Assembly: GCA_965217825.1 (NCBI GenBank)
Contig: OZ244571.1
Location: 372,001-436,000 of the forward strand
Reading direction: 5' to 3'
Length of the DNA: 64,000 nt
From: VXNE01 sp965217825
GTDB taxonomy: Bacteria > Pseudomonadota > Gammaproteobacteria > Pseudomonadales > Azotimanducaceae
Notes under the pieces: generated by a model
The model's input: only the letters and a program-made list of their open reading frames with translations
Databases searched by the model: none
Told to the model about the DNA's origin: nothing
Made by a program: the position numbers and the translations under genes
Shown here: in pieces, positions 50,307 through 59,893 of the stretch
Numbering within the stretch: position 1 is the stretch's first letter
Layout of the letters: each line of letters begins with the position of its first letter

Positions 50307-51477
50307 CGCTGGTATCTCGTAGCCGCGCGATCTCCTCCGGCGACAAACCGACTTCCCTCAGCAACTCATCCGTGTGTTCTCCCAGGCCCGGCGCGTGGCG
50401 AAAGAGGCCAGCGGGTGTATCGCTGAAACGCCCGGGCGGTCGAGGCTGCCGCATCGCGCCGCCCACCGGATGCTCGAACTCGACCAATGCCTCCATTGCC
50501 CGAACCTGGGGATCGTCGACCACCTCTTCACGGTGGTTGATCTTCGCGAAGGGCACCTCGTGTCGCTCCAGCCGCTCACATACCTCATCCGTGGTGAATC
50601 GCGCATAGGCATCCTCGATCTGTTCCATCACGTGCGGGCTCGGTCCCACTCCGGTCCGCACATCGCGATCCTCCTCCGAGAGCTGTTCAGTCAGTTCCAG
50701 GGCGTGAAACACACCCTGCCACTCGCGTGTCTGAACCGGCATCGTGGCGATGTAGCCATCCGCAGTCTTCTTCACCTTGTTGGGACGCGGCCCATGCGAC
50801 ACCGAATCGACACCGTCGCCGACGAAGTGCTGGTTGATCATGGCATCGGGCCACAGAAAGAAGAGGGCCGAGTCCAGCATCGATACGTCGATCCGCTGCC
50901 CGACGCCGGTCCGTTCCCTGGCGTACAAGGCCGAACAGATCGACTGGGCCGCAGTCATCGCAGTGATCTTGTCGCAGATAAGCGTGTTGATCAGCACGGG
51001 CCTCTCCGTGGCCGGGTTCGCCTGCAGCGATGCGATGCCGGAGATGGCCTGGATCACCGCATCGTAGACGCGCCGCCCGGCGTAGGGCCCGGTCGCGCCG
51101 ACGCCGTTGATGGAGGCGAAGATCAGGCGCGGATTCAACTCGGAGAGCGACTCGTAGTCGAGGCCCAGCCGTTTCATGACGCCCGGCCTGAAGTTCTCCA
51201 TCAGGACATCCGCAGAGGCGACGAAGCGATGCAGCAAGGACTTGCCCGCATCCTTCGAGAGATCGATGACAATGGAGCGCTTGTTGCGGTTCAACGCGGC
51301 GAACTGGGCGTCCAGTCCGTTTCGCGAAACCCGCATGGGGCCGCGCTGCATGTCGCCGCCGGGGGCCTCTACCTTGACGACATCCGCGCCCTGATCGCCG
51401 AGAATCGATGCGGCCATCGGTCCCGAATACACGTTCGTCATATCGATGACGCGTACTCCCGACAGTGATCCGGTCAT
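50296..51477 (-). CDS. family III CoA transferase (CaiB/BaiF type)
   Basis: 393 residues from the ATG giving MTGSLSGVRVIDMTNVYSGP. VVKVEAPGGDMQRGP, LNRNKRSIVIDLSKDAGKSL, ADVLMENFRPGVMKRLGLDY (Asp-region), GPYAGRRVYDAVIQAISGIA and GQRIDVSMLDSALFF are the CaiB/BaiF signatures. These enzymes pass CoA between acids through a glutamyl or aspartyl anhydride. Its 5' end is 97 bases from tRNA-Phe; the downstream permease is coupled. Confidence 0.88.
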   Translation of the reverse strand: MTGSLSGVRVIDMTNVYSGPMAASILGDQGADVVKVEAPGGDMQRGPMRVSRNGLDAQFAALNRNKRSIVIDLSKDAGKSLLHRFVASADVLMENFRPGVMKRLGLDYESLSELNPRLIFASINGVGATGPYAGRRVYDAVIQAISGIASLQANPATERPVLINTLICDKITAMTAAQSICSALYARERTGVGQRIDVSMLDSALFFLWPDAMINQHFVGDGVDSVSHGPRPNKVKKTADGYIATMPVQTREWQGVFHALELTEQLSEEDRDVRTGVGPSPHVMEQIEDAYARFTTDEVCERLERHEVPFAKINHREEVVDDPQVRAMEALVEFEHPVGGAMRQPRPPGRFSDTPAGLFRHAPGLGEHTDELLREVGLSPEEIARLRDTSVVF

Positions 51478-51573
51478 GCCTTGTCCCCCAGTGCCGCTCG
51501 AACTCTCGTGGTCCCTATTCTCACTCAGTTGGACCGTAGGCTTGATAGATCCCTTCGTAACGGCGAGGACTGT

Positions 51574-51649
51574 TGGTGGCCAGGGGTGGAATCGAACCAC
51601 CGACACGCGGATTTTCAGTCCACTGCTCTACCGACTGAGCTACCTGGCC
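51574..51649 (-). tRNA. tRNA-Phe (GAA)
   Basis: A 76-nt cloverleaf on the minus strand: acceptor stem GGCCAGG/CCTGGCC, D arm GCTCAGTCGGTAGAGC, anticodon arm with loop CTGAAAA (anticodon GAA), T arm GGTGG-TTCGATT-CCACC, and an encoded CCA. Confidence 0.97.
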
Positions 51650-51705
51650 GGGTGAGACGTGCGGCCGCGGATGAGACATGCGGCCACGCGGTCGAAGGCG
51701 CGGCG

Positions 51706-51735
51706 TATTAAAGCCCTTGGGCCGGAAACGGTCAA
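51706..51735 (-). promoter_or_regulatory. weak candidate promoter for tRNA-Phe
   Basis: On the minus strand TTGACC (51735-51730) and TTAATA (51711-51706) with an 18-base spacer are followed by a G+C-rich stretch, as in stringently controlled tRNA promoters. The -10 match is poor. Rest of 51650-52095 shows no gene I can support. Confidence 0.3.
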
Positions 51736-52095
51736 TAACCCTCGCGACCGCTTTGGGGGTTCGCGTCGGTCATCTTCCCCGGAGGTTGATGAACGCGGTC
51801 GACAACGCGCTGCGAAGGAGCGGGGGCCCTCCCGCGTACGCTTGTCGCTATGCGGTGATACGGAGTTGCATGCCCAACGCCCGCGTGATCCGGTCACTAC
51901 TGCGTTCAGTCCTTCGCAAGCCGGTCAGCAGAGCTCAATGTTCCGTTGCTGGCGGGGGTCATCGATCTCTCCGACCAGTAAAGCAGCGGTCCGTGGCTGG
52001 CAGCGCTTGCCGAGAGTGACATAATCGAGAGCACACCTTCACCGATCCGAATCGGCGTGAGTGCCTTTGCATGTAGTGCGCAAGGAGGCCCGAAG

Positions 52096-52950
52096 ATGTC
52101 CCGATTCTGTTTTGTTGCCACGGCGCTCGCCATGGCCTTTGGGGGCTTGGCGTTGGCCTCGAGCGACGAGCCGGAAGCCTCCGAGCCCGAGGAACCCATC
52201 GTCCACGAACCCGGGAACGATGTCCGGTTCGAGCGCGACTGCTCCGACGCCGAACCGTATCGGGTGCAGGCGTACGCCGCGTTGCGGTCGGAGGACGGGC
52301 GCGCCCGGGCCCTGGTCAACCTCTACGCCCGCCGCGACGCGGTGCGGCTCGACGAGGTGTTCGTCGGCATGCGGCTGGTGGCCATGGCCATCGACGCTGG
52401 ACCGAAGTGGGCGATAGCGCCCTTTTCGATCTACATGAGTGCGCGGTCGACCGACCGGATGATCCTGGGAGCCGAGCATGCGCGTTTTGACGCCAATCCG
52501 ACCCCGGGTGACGGGGAACGACGCGCGTTTCGCACCGATGGCGGTGGCCGGATGGCTTGGCTCGACTTCGTTGAACCGACCGAGCCTGAAGGCGAGACGG
52601 ACAGATCCTACAACTGGTCACCGGACCTGGAGGTGACCGCCACCGAACTCGGTCTTACGGACCACGACCGGGGCGCGACGCTGGACCTGACGGTGGCCCA
52701 TGCACAGACCGACGCGGAGATTCGGCTTGCCGGACCTGCGCTATGGGTGCCGGAGAGAATCTGGAGCCAGAAACCCGACAAGCCAAAGACGCTCGGGCTG
52801 TTCGGAATGCTCAATCCCTTCGAGAAGGGCAGTGTCTGGCGGTGGCTCGCGCATGGGACGCGATACGGCCACTGCATCGACGAGCGGCGGCATGCGAAGC
52901 GTTGGTTCAGCGAAGGTGCGATTCGGGAGGCAGACCGCGCGGCATCTTAG
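52096..52950 (+). CDS. secreted protein of unknown function
   Basis: 284 residues from the ATG with AAGGAGG (about ten bases upstream). A signal peptide (RFCFVATALAMAFGGLALAS) is followed by an acidic stretch (EPEASEPEEPIVHEP) and a domain with ALVNLYARRDAVRLDEVFVG and GRMAWLDFVEPTEPEGETDR. Two cysteines (FERDCSDAEP and YGHCIDERRH) could pair in the periplasm. Not recognised as a family member. Stands alone and convergent with RluA. Confidence 0.6.
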   Translation: MSRFCFVATALAMAFGGLALASSDEPEASEPEEPIVHEPGNDVRFERDCSDAEPYRVQAYAALRSEDGRARALVNLYARRDAVRLDEVFVGMRLVAMAIDAGPKWAIAPFSIYMSARSTDRMILGAEHARFDANPTPGDGERRAFRTDGGGRMAWLDFVEPTEPEGETDRSYNWSPDLEVTATELGLTDHDRGATLDLTVAHAQTDAEIRLAGPALWVPERIWSQKPDKPKTLGLFGMLNPFEKGSVWRWLAHGTRYGHCIDERRHAKRWFSEGAIREADRAAS

Positions 52951-52987
52951 GGGCACTGGTTACGCATCGCTCGATCTTGACCCGTTT

Positions 52988-53656
52988 TCAACGCAACGCA
53001 CCGAGTACATCTTCCGGCACCGGTACCGAGAACGTTCCGTACCCGGGCACGAACACGCGGTGGCAGTGCAGCGCGAGGCGCGGACTGGCCTGCTCAATCG
53101 ATGCCGGCGACCCGTAGAGATGATCGCCCGCCACCGCGTGCCCGATCCAGGAGAGGTGGACACGGATCTGATGGGAGCGTCCCGTGATCGGCTGGATGGC
53201 CGCGATGGTGCGCTTCTCTCCCCTGGCGATTGCTCGGACGCGGGTCCTGCTCGCATGACCGCCGTCCGCGTCTATGGTCCATCCCGCCCGAGTGGGGCGT
53301 ATTTCCTCGCGCAGGCCCGCCACGCGGTAACGGCTCTTGCGGCCCGGTTTGAGCGGCAGGTCTATGGTGAGCGTCCGCCCCGTCGGCAGGTGTCCGCAGA
53401 TGACGCCGACATAATGCTTGCGCACCGCGCGCGCATTGAAAGCGCGGCTCAGGTCACTCTGCGTGCGTCGATCCAGGGCGACGAGCAACACGCCACTGGT
53501 GCCTTTGTCCAGTCGATGCACGAGACGCGGGCGGGAATACGCAGCCTTGAGCTCTGGCAGCAGACAAGGTGCACCGGTGCGATCGTCCAGCACCGAGACA
53601 CCGCTCGGCTTGTCGATGACCAGCAGGCTGCCGTCATCGAAAACGACGTCAAGCAT
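52988..53656 (-). CDS. RluA-family pseudouridine synthase
   Basis: 222 residues from the ATG giving MLDVVFDDGSLLVIDKPSGV. The catalytic Asp sits in RLVHRLDKGTSGVLLVA, followed by ARAVRKHYVGVICGHLP and QPITGRSHQIRVHLSWIGHA. There is no S4 domain, so it resembles RluA or the TruC-type subgroup more than RluC/D. It modifies uridines in rRNA or tRNA. Overlaps the end of the upstream peptidase gene by eight bases. Confidence 0.87.
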   Translation of the reverse strand: MLDVVFDDGSLLVIDKPSGVSVLDDRTGAPCLLPELKAAYSRPRLVHRLDKGTSGVLLVALDRRTQSDLSRAFNARAVRKHYVGVICGHLPTGRTLTIDLPLKPGRKSRYRVAGLREEIRPTRAGWTIDADGGHASRTRVRAIARGEKRTIAAIQPITGRSHQIRVHLSWIGHAVAGDHLYGSPASIEQASPRLALHCHRVFVPGYGTFSVPVPEDVLGALR

Positions 53657-54827
53657 CTGCAAGGGTGCGCGCGATATGCAGCACGGCGCGGCAAATCGAC
53701 TCGGCTTTCTTGAGGTCGATGGTCTTCGGCCAACGGTCGTCCGGGTGGTGGAACCAGGGATTCCTGCCCAGAAGCGAGATGTATTGCCCGCCAGCGTCGA
53801 AGATATTCTGCGCTTCCCCGCCCGGACGGACATTGGTCGGCGTGATTGCCTCGGGCGCGATACCGAAGGCTGTCAACGTTTCAAGACCCATGTCGAGCAA
53901 GTCCGGGGAAGCCTGGTAGCGAACGCCACTGGCCAGCCTCGTTCCCGCATGGTGGCAGTCGGCGGCCGCGAAGTTGGCCCCAAGATGTATCCAGGCGCGC
54001 GCGCCTTCCGCGAGCTTCGGGTGTCGCGCCATGTAATGCGCCAGGCCGAGGTGGCCGAGTTCGTGACCCGTATTCGCCGTGAAAAGCACATCGCGGCCGC
54101 CGGGATCGTTCGCGAAATGCCGGATGCAGACGAGCCAAACGGCGATTCCGCCGCCGCGCTCGGCAGTGGATGTCCACCAGGAACTGCGTGGGGTCATGAT
54201 GACCAGCGGCGGCGAACTCGCGTCTCGGCCCGGAATTCGCGTCTGCACATTGCAGGCTTCGGTGTCCTCGATCGTCGCGTGAGCGACAAAACGGGCGGAC
54301 GTTCCGGCCTCGGCCGCGGCTTCCAGCCATTCGCCCTCTTGCGTCGCGACTTGCAGCACTGGCGATCCGTACGGTTGCCCGTACTGCGGCGCGTTGAGCA
54401 GCGCAAGCCCTGGAACAACTTCAGGGGCTTCGGATGCAGCCACCACGGCGCGAAAAGCACCTTGCCGCGCGATCGATAGCGCCGCAGTCGACCCTCTGGG
54501 GCCGAAGGTCGTTACGGCGATCCCTCGACCAGTCCCGTCAGGCCGCGTCAACGCGCCTGTAAGGCCTGCTTCGTCCGTCAGTCCACCGTCGAACAGCGGC
54601 ACGCCTGCTGCCCGGCGACCACCGGCTTCTACCGCGCATTCGCACAACATCCGGCGACGAAAGGGAAAGACATCCAGCCTCGGCTCCGCGCCCGCGGCGC
54701 GAATCGCGTCGGCCAACCACTCCGCCGTCGCGAGATCGCCGGAAGTTCCGGTGCGGTGCTCGGCGATAGCGTCCCAACCCTGGATGTCGGCCCCGACACG
54801 CAGGGCATCCGTTTCGAACCGATCCAT
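53649..54827 (-). CDS. M28-like metallopeptidase
   Basis: 392 residues. An early HRTGTSGDLATAEWLADAIR segment, a PA-like middle part, and the C-terminal peptidase domain with FTANTGHELGHLGLAHYMAR follow the M28 aminopeptidase pattern (the GHE serves as the base and metal ligand), with SISLLGRNPWFHHPDDRWPK-like sequence at the end giving the last His and Asp. No signal peptide. It may hydrolyse peptides or related amides in the cytoplasm. Coupled to the RluA gene. Confidence 0.72.
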   Translation of the reverse strand: MDRFETDALRVGADIQGWDAIAEHRTGTSGDLATAEWLADAIRAAGAEPRLDVFPFRRRMLCECAVEAGGRRAAGVPLFDGGLTDEAGLTGALTRPDGTGRGIAVTTFGPRGSTAALSIARQGAFRAVVAASEAPEVVPGLALLNAPQYGQPYGSPVLQVATQEGEWLEAAAEAGTSARFVAHATIEDTEACNVQTRIPGRDASSPPLVIMTPRSSWWTSTAERGGGIAVWLVCIRHFANDPGGRDVLFTANTGHELGHLGLAHYMARHPKLAEGARAWIHLGANFAAADCHHAGTRLASGVRYQASPDLLDMGLETLTAFGIAPEAITPTNVRPGGEAQNIFDAGGQYISLLGRNPWFHHPDDRWPKTIDLKKAESICRAVLHIARTLADA

Positions 54828-54947
54828 GACCCGATGCTAATCGAAGTCCTTGACCAGCAGGCGGTTACGCGCGAGCGGTCGTCCGACTCCTGCGCTTGAA
54901 GCGACCAACGATGCTACAGCCTCGCACACGCGCACAATTGGCCGGGA

Positions 54948-54995
54948 GTGGGGAAAGGTCCTCAAGGTCGGCCCATCGAGGACCTTTCTCCCCAC
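54948..54995 (-). terminator. long stem-loop downstream of katG
   Basis: GTGGGGAAAGGTCCTC pairs with GAGGACCTTTCTCCCCAC over 16 base pairs with one 2-base bulge and a 14-base loop. It begins 12 bases after the katG stop on the minus strand. No T-run follows, so it might stabilise the 3' end more than terminate. Confidence 0.6.
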
Positions 54996-55007
54996 ATCCT
55001 CCCGACA

Positions 55008-57200
55008 TCACGCAACGTCGAAACGGTCCAGGTTCATCACCTTGTCCCAGGCGGCCACAAAGTCCTGCACGAACTGCTGCTCCGAGTCCTCACACCCATA
55101 GACCTCTGCGAGCCCTCGCAGCTGGGAGTTCGAACCCAAGATGAGATCCGCGCGGGTAGCGGTCCACTTGAGATCGCCCGTAGCACGATCTCGCCCCTCG
55201 AACACGTCTGCCGATTCAGAGGCAGCGCTCCACGCCGTGCCCATGTCGAGCAGGTTGACGAAGAAATCGTTAGTGAGCGACTCCGGCCGCTTGGTGAAGA
55301 CACCGTGCCGGGACTGGTCGGAGTTGGTGTTCAGGACGCGCATGCCGCCGACGAGCGCAGTCATCTCGGGCGCCGCCAGCTTGAGCAGTTGTGCCCGGTC
55401 GATCAACATCTCCTCCGTCAACAAACCGTTCTGGCCGTTCTGGTAGTTGCGGAACCCATCCGCTTGCGGTTCGAGCACGGCGAAGGAGGCAACGTCCGTT
55501 TGCTCCTGCGACGCATCCGTGCGACCCGGCGTGAACGGAACGGTCACGTCGTGTCCGGCGTTCCGCGCGGCCTGCTCGACGGCGGCGCTCCCGCCCAGGA
55601 CGATCAGGTCCGCGAGCGACACCCGCTTGCCGCCCGATGCCGAGCCGTTGAACTCCTGCTGGATACCCTCGAGGGCCGTCAGCACGCTGGCCAACTGGGC
55701 CGGCTGGTTGACCTCCCAGTCCTTCTGCGGCGCGAGCTGGATGCGCGCGCCGTTCGCCCCGCCGCGCAGGTCGGAGCTACGGAAGGTCGATGCCGAAGCC
55801 CAGGCGGTCGAGACCAGTTGGGACACGGAGAGACCCGAAGCAAGGATCTTGGCCTTGAGGGCGGCGATATCCTGTTCGTCAGCCAATGGATGGTCGACGG
55901 CAGGGACGGGGTCTTGCCAGATGAGGTTTTCCGAGGGGACTTCCGGACCCAGGTAGCGCGCCCGGGGACCCATATCGCGGTGTGTCATCTTGAACCATGC
56001 CCGGGCGAAGGCGTCGGCCAACTCGTCCGGGTTCGCATGGAATCGCCTGGAGATTGGCTCATAGATGGGATCCATCCGCATGGCCATGTCCGCCGTGGTC
56101 ATGATCGGCGCATGCCGCTTCGATGGTTCGTGAGCATCCGGTACGAGATCCGCCCCGGCCCCATCCCCGGGCACCCACTGAAACGCTCCGGCAGGACTCT
56201 TCACACACTCCCACTCGTAGCCGAACAGGACGTCGAAGTAGCCGTTGTCCCACTTCACCGGGTTGGCCGTCCACGCGCCTTCGATGCCGCTGGTGATCGC
56301 GGCGGAGCCATTGCCCGTCTGGAAGCTGCTCTTCCAGCCCAGCCCCTGCTCGGTGATGTCGGCGGCCTCGGGTTCCGGACCCACCAGCGCCTCATCGCCC
56401 GCGCCATGGCACTTGCCGAAGGTGTGTCCGCCGGCGACGAGCGCGACGGTCTCCTCGTCGTTCATGGCCATCCGAGCGAAGGTCTCGCGAATGTCTCGGC
56501 CCGAAGCGACCGGGTCCGGATTACCATTGGGTCCCTGCGGATTCACGTAGATCAGACCCATCTGGACGGCACCGAGAGGAACTTCGAGATCCCGATCACC
56601 GGTGTAGCGCTTGTCGCCAAGCCATTCGTCCTCTGAGCCCCAATAGATGTCAGCTTCTGGCTCCCAGATGTCCGCGCGCCCGCCGCCGAAACCGAACGTC
56701 TTGAATCCCATCGACTCCAGGGCGCAGTTGCCCGCCAGGATCATGAGGTCCGCCCACGAGATCTTCCTTCCGTACTTCTGCTTCACTGGCCAGAGCAGCA
56801 TGCGCGCCTTGTCGAGGTTGGCGTTGTCAGGCCAGCTATTGACGGGCGCGAAACGCTGGTTGCCGGTCCCGCCGCCGCCGCGGCCGTCGCCGACCCGGTA
56901 AGTGCCGGCGCTGTGCCACGACATCCGGATGAAGAGCGGCCCGTAGTGGCCGTAGTCGGCCGGCCACCAGTCCTGCGACGTGGTCATCACGTCGAAGATG
57001 TCCTTCTTCAGCGCGTCGTAGTCGATGCTCTTGAACTCCTCGGCGTAGTTGAAATCCTCGTCCATCGGATTGGACAAGGAAGACTGCTGGTGCAGAACAT
57101 CCAGTCTCAACTGACGCGGCCACCAGTCCAGGTTGGACGTGCCACCGCGAGCGGCGGTGTTGCCTATCCCGCCCGTCACCGGGCACTTGTTCTCGCTCAT
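55008..57200 (-). CDS. katG: catalase-peroxidase
   Basis: 730 residues from the ATG giving MSENKCPVTGGIGNTAARGG, with GGAGA upstream. Active site FIRMSWHSAGTYRVGDGRGG supplies Arg, Trp and His; the Tyr of the Met-Tyr-Trp adduct lies in QMGLIYVNPQGPNG; the proximal haem His is in VALVAGGHTFGKCHG. The C-terminal duplicated domain follows. It removes hydrogen peroxide. Divergent from oxyR, its likely activator. Confidence 0.95.
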   Translation of the reverse strand: MSENKCPVTGGIGNTAARGGTSNLDWWPRQLRLDVLHQQSSLSNPMDEDFNYAEEFKSIDYDALKKDIFDVMTTSQDWWPADYGHYGPLFIRMSWHSAGTYRVGDGRGGGGTGNQRFAPVNSWPDNANLDKARMLLWPVKQKYGRKISWADLMILAGNCALESMGFKTFGFGGGRADIWEPEADIYWGSEDEWLGDKRYTGDRDLEVPLGAVQMGLIYVNPQGPNGNPDPVASGRDIRETFARMAMNDEETVALVAGGHTFGKCHGAGDEALVGPEPEAADITEQGLGWKSSFQTGNGSAAITSGIEGAWTANPVKWDNGYFDVLFGYEWECVKSPAGAFQWVPGDGAGADLVPDAHEPSKRHAPIMTTADMAMRMDPIYEPISRRFHANPDELADAFARAWFKMTHRDMGPRARYLGPEVPSENLIWQDPVPAVDHPLADEQDIAALKAKILASGLSVSQLVSTAWASASTFRSSDLRGGANGARIQLAPQKDWEVNQPAQLASVLTALEGIQQEFNGSASGGKRVSLADLIVLGGSAAVEQAARNAGHDVTVPFTPGRTDASQEQTDVASFAVLEPQADGFRNYQNGQNGLLTEEMLIDRAQLLKLAAPEMTALVGGMRVLNTNSDQSRHGVFTKRPESLTNDFFVNLLDMGTAWSAASESADVFEGRDRATGDLKWTATRADLILGSNSQLRGLAEVYGCEDSEQQFVQDFVAAWDKVMNLDRFDVA

Positions 57201-57320
57201 GATTATCTCCTTCGAGTGTCCTGCCATGTCGTATTCCGCGGCTCCATCGCGCGCAGCGATCCTGACGATAAAGAATTCGACCGTTGGAGCGAGCGTAGGT
57301 TCTAGTTGCCTTCGCGTACA

Positions 57321-57347
57321 ACGATTATTATTGGATGTAATAATCGT
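57321..57347. promoter_or_regulatory. palindromic operator between katG and oxyR
   Basis: ACGATTATTA-TTGGATG-TAATAATCGT is a perfect dyad with 10-base arms in the divergent promoter region, 31 bases before the oxyR ATG. It has T-N11-A like spacing found in LysR-family sites. A likely OxyR binding site, though it does not keep the ATAG tetranucleotides of the enterobacterial consensus. Confidence 0.65.
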
Positions 57348-57377
57348 ATTTTACGAACATTAGCGATTGGGCCCCAA

Positions 57378-58280
57378 ATGAAACGCCTACCCACGATGAA
57401 ACAGCTCCAATACCTGGTGGCGCTGGCGGACACGCAGCACTTCGGTCGTGCCGCGCAGCGGTGCTACATCGCCCAATCGACGCTCAGCGCGGGCATTCGT
57501 GACCTTGAGTCCGTGCTCGGAATCGCGATCGCGGAACGTTCGAATCGACACGTGCTGATCACGCGTGTCGGCCGGCAGATCGCCGAGAGAGCAAGGGCGC
57601 TCTTGCGCGACGCTGAAGAGGTCATGGAGATGGCCAGGGCCGGTCGCTCTCCAATGACGGGGGAGATGCGCCTCGGAGTCATCCCGACGATCGGCCCGTT
57701 CCTCTTGCCGCGGGTCCTGCCGGTGCTGAGGGACCGATTCCCGGACCTCACGATCTACCTCAGGGAAGAACAGACCGCTCCGCTGCTCGCCAGGCTGGAA
57801 GAGGGAGAGCTGGACGTCGCCTTGATTGCGCTGCCTTACGAGACCGAGGACCTCAGCATCGACGTCATCCTCAAGGACGAGTTCCTGTTCGCTTGCCACC
57901 GCACTCACGCACTCGCCTGCACTGACGAAGTTTCCCTCGAAGCGCTCGCGGGTGAACAGCTCATGTTGCTAGCGGAAGGTCACTGCCTGCGCGGTCACAC
58001 GCTCGACGCCTGCGGAGTGGGCGACACCAGGGCACGGGCGCAGTTCGAAGCCAGCAGTCTGCACACGCTGGTACAGATGGTCGCAGCAGGTATTGGCGTC
58101 ACTCTGATACCGCGGCTCGCGGTCGACGCGCGTGTCATCCAGGGAACGGGTATCTCGCTCTCGCGGCTCGCGGTGCCCGCTTCACGTGACATTGGATTGG
58201 CGTGGCGCCCGACATCGCTCCGAACCGACGACTTCCGGTTGTTGGCACAGACACTGCGCGAACTGCCCGATGTGGCGTGA
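57378..58280 (+). CDS. oxyR: peroxide-sensing LysR regulator OxyR
   Basis: 300 residues from the ATG giving MKRLPTMKQLQYLVALADTQ. LysR helix-turn-helix (HFGRAAQRCYIAQSTLSAGI) and effector domain with the redox pair in LAEGHCLRGHTLDACGVG, equivalent to Cys199 and Cys208 of OxyR. Hydrogen peroxide joins these in a disulfide and turns on katG. Divergent from katG across a palindromic operator. Confidence 0.92.
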   Translation: MKRLPTMKQLQYLVALADTQHFGRAAQRCYIAQSTLSAGIRDLESVLGIAIAERSNRHVLITRVGRQIAERARALLRDAEEVMEMARAGRSPMTGEMRLGVIPTIGPFLLPRVLPVLRDRFPDLTIYLREEQTAPLLARLEEGELDVALIALPYETEDLSIDVILKDEFLFACHRTHALACTDEVSLEALAGEQLMLLAEGHCLRGHTLDACGVGDTRARAQFEASSLHTLVQMVAAGIGVTLIPRLAVDARVIQGTGISLSRLAVPASRDIGLAWRPTSLRTDDFRLLAQTLRELPDVA

Positions 58281-58401
58281 TTTGGCTCGTCTCAAGGAGC
58301 CTTCAGCCCACTGGATTACAGTGCGCCCGTGACGCCCAGGGAACTCCGACGTTGCAAGTCCTCCAGCAGTAGTGGCAGTGTTGTTCCATGCAAGGCCTGG
58401 A

Positions 58402-58989
58402 TCAGAGATCAGAACCTCGGAAGCGACCTTTCAGCCAGTGATCGATGGACAGCTTGCCGCCTCCCGACAGCGCCAGCGGAACGAACATGAACAGAAAGAT
58501 CAGGGGGAGTTTGTAGTTGCCCGTGCAGTGCATGTCCGCGCACCTCTCGGAGATGCGGTAGCCGTCGATGAACGCGGAGATCGAACCGATGCCCTCCGTT
58601 GTCCAGACGCGCTCGCCATCGACAATCGTCAGCGACATCGGCAAGTGCGCCGCATAGATGGCGACCAACGTGATGACTATGAGGCTCATGGACACGTACC
58701 GGGTCGCGAAGCCGACGATCAGGAGCACGGCACCGACGAGTTCGAACCACGTCGCGAGAAACCAGTTCGCCTCCACCGACAGCAATGAGAATGGGAACGG
58801 AAACTCGACCCGCTCAAACCAATTGCTGCCACCGAGTTTCTCGGCACCGCTTTCAAAAAACTCATAGCCGAGCAGAAGTCGCAGCATCAAAAGCGAAACG
58901 TATCCGCCCGCGACAGTGAGGTAAGCCCTTACCCGCTCTTCGAGGTTGAGGATTGGCCGTATCAATGATTCCATCTTGTCTGTCGTCAT
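58402..58989 (-). CDS. DoxX-family membrane protein
   Basis: 195 residues with four hydrophobic segments: YVSLLMLRLLLGYEFFESGA with the DoxX entry motif, NWFLATWFELVGAVLLIVGF, YVSMSLIVITLVAIYAAHLP, and LPLIFLFMFVPLALSGGGKL with the GGGKLSIDHWL end. The loop around residues 145-160 (RISERCADMHCTG) has two cysteines. DoxX proteins occur in redox and respiratory complexes; the precise role is not known. Confidence 0.75.
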   Translation of the reverse strand: MTTDKMESLIRPILNLEERVRAYLTVAGGYVSLLMLRLLLGYEFFESGAEKLGGSNWFERVEFPFPFSLLSVEANWFLATWFELVGAVLLIVGFATRYVSMSLIVITLVAIYAAHLPMSLTIVDGERVWTTEGIGSISAFIDGYRISERCADMHCTGNYKLPLIFLFMFVPLALSGGGKLSIDHWLKGRFRGSDL

Positions 58990-59017
58990 CTGCTCAAGTC
59001 ACCAAAGGTTGCCCAAT

Positions 59018-59893
59018 TTGTCGTTCGTTGTCGATGCCGCAGCGCGCGGCTGCTTTGACACCCTCGATCCCACGATCCCGGAAGACTGGCGGATACTGGC
59101 GGCGAACCTTGCCCTTCGCTGGCGCTCCGATCCGCCCGGGCGCGTCGGCCTCGCAGGAGGCCAGGGCGCGGGGAAGTCCACGCTGGCCAGCGCGATCATT
59201 GCGGCTGGCCAGCACTTCGGGCTACACGTGGTTGCCCTGTCCATTGACGATTTCTATCTCAAGCGGCGCGAACGCGAAGCGCTGGCGCGGCGCGTACACC
59301 CCCTGCTGGCGACGCGCGGGCCGCCGGGTACCCACGATATCCCGCTCTGTGAAGCCGTGATGGACGCGCTCAAGGTCGACGGCACGGTACCGGTTCCCAT
59401 CTTCGACAAGGGCCTGGATGATCGCGCGCCGCAAACGCGAACCGTGCAGGCACCCGCCGACGTAGTTCTGCTTGAGGGTTGGTGCGTCGGCGCGCGGCCT
59501 CAGCCAGCAGATCGACTCGATCAACCGATCAATACCCTTGAAGCCGAGTCGGATCCCGAAGGTCGCTGGCGGCGCTATGTCAACGAAGCGTTGGCGACCG
59601 ACTACGCCCGGCTCTTTCAAGCTTTGGACGAGCTGATCTTCCTGCGGGTACCAAACCTCGACGCCGTGGTGCGATGGCGGCTCGAACAGGAACGCGCGCG
59701 GCCACCCCAGCGCCGTCTTGACGAAGCGGCCGTCGCGCATTTCGTCGCGCACTACGAACGGTTGACGATGTGGATGCTTGAAGATCTGCCGGAACGCGCA
59801 GATGTGCTTGTCGAACTCGACGAAGGACATCGCGTCGCGGGCTGCACATTTGCGCATCGCCAGGATCTACCATGCGCACCCGGAAGAGACTGA
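59018..59893 (+). CDS. glycerate-kinase-like P-loop kinase
   Basis: 291 residues from a TTG at 59018, which avoids overlap with the DoxX gene. Walker A VGLAGGQGAGKSTLASAIIA, a Walker-like Asp pair in VALSIDDFYLKRREREALAR, LLATRGPPGTHDIPL, PIFDKGLDDRAPQT and DVVLLEGWCVGARPQP are the pattern of plant-type D-glycerate 3-kinases and their bacterial homologues (PRK superfamily). It would phosphorylate D-glycerate. Stop overlaps the next start by TGATG. Confidence 0.78.
   Translation: MSFVVDAAARGCFDTLDPTIPEDWRILAANLALRWRSDPPGRVGLAGGQGAGKSTLASAIIAAGQHFGLHVVALSIDDFYLKRREREALARRVHPLLATRGPPGTHDIPLCEAVMDALKVDGTVPVPIFDKGLDDRAPQTRTVQAPADVVLLEGWCVGARPQPADRLDQPINTLEAESDPEGRWRRYVNEALATDYARLFQALDELIFLRVPNLDAVVRWRLEQERARPPQRRLDEAAVAHFVAHYERLTMWMLEDLPERADVLVELDEGHRVAGCTFAHRQDLPCAPGRD

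Noticed and set aside
51650..52095. Short plus-strand frames between tRNA-Phe and the secreted protein
   Set aside because: Arg/Ser-rich, no ribosome sites, no recognisable domain.
54948..56636. 562-codon plus-strand frame opposite katG
   Set aside because: Pure antisense of a highly conserved catalase-peroxidase; no motif.
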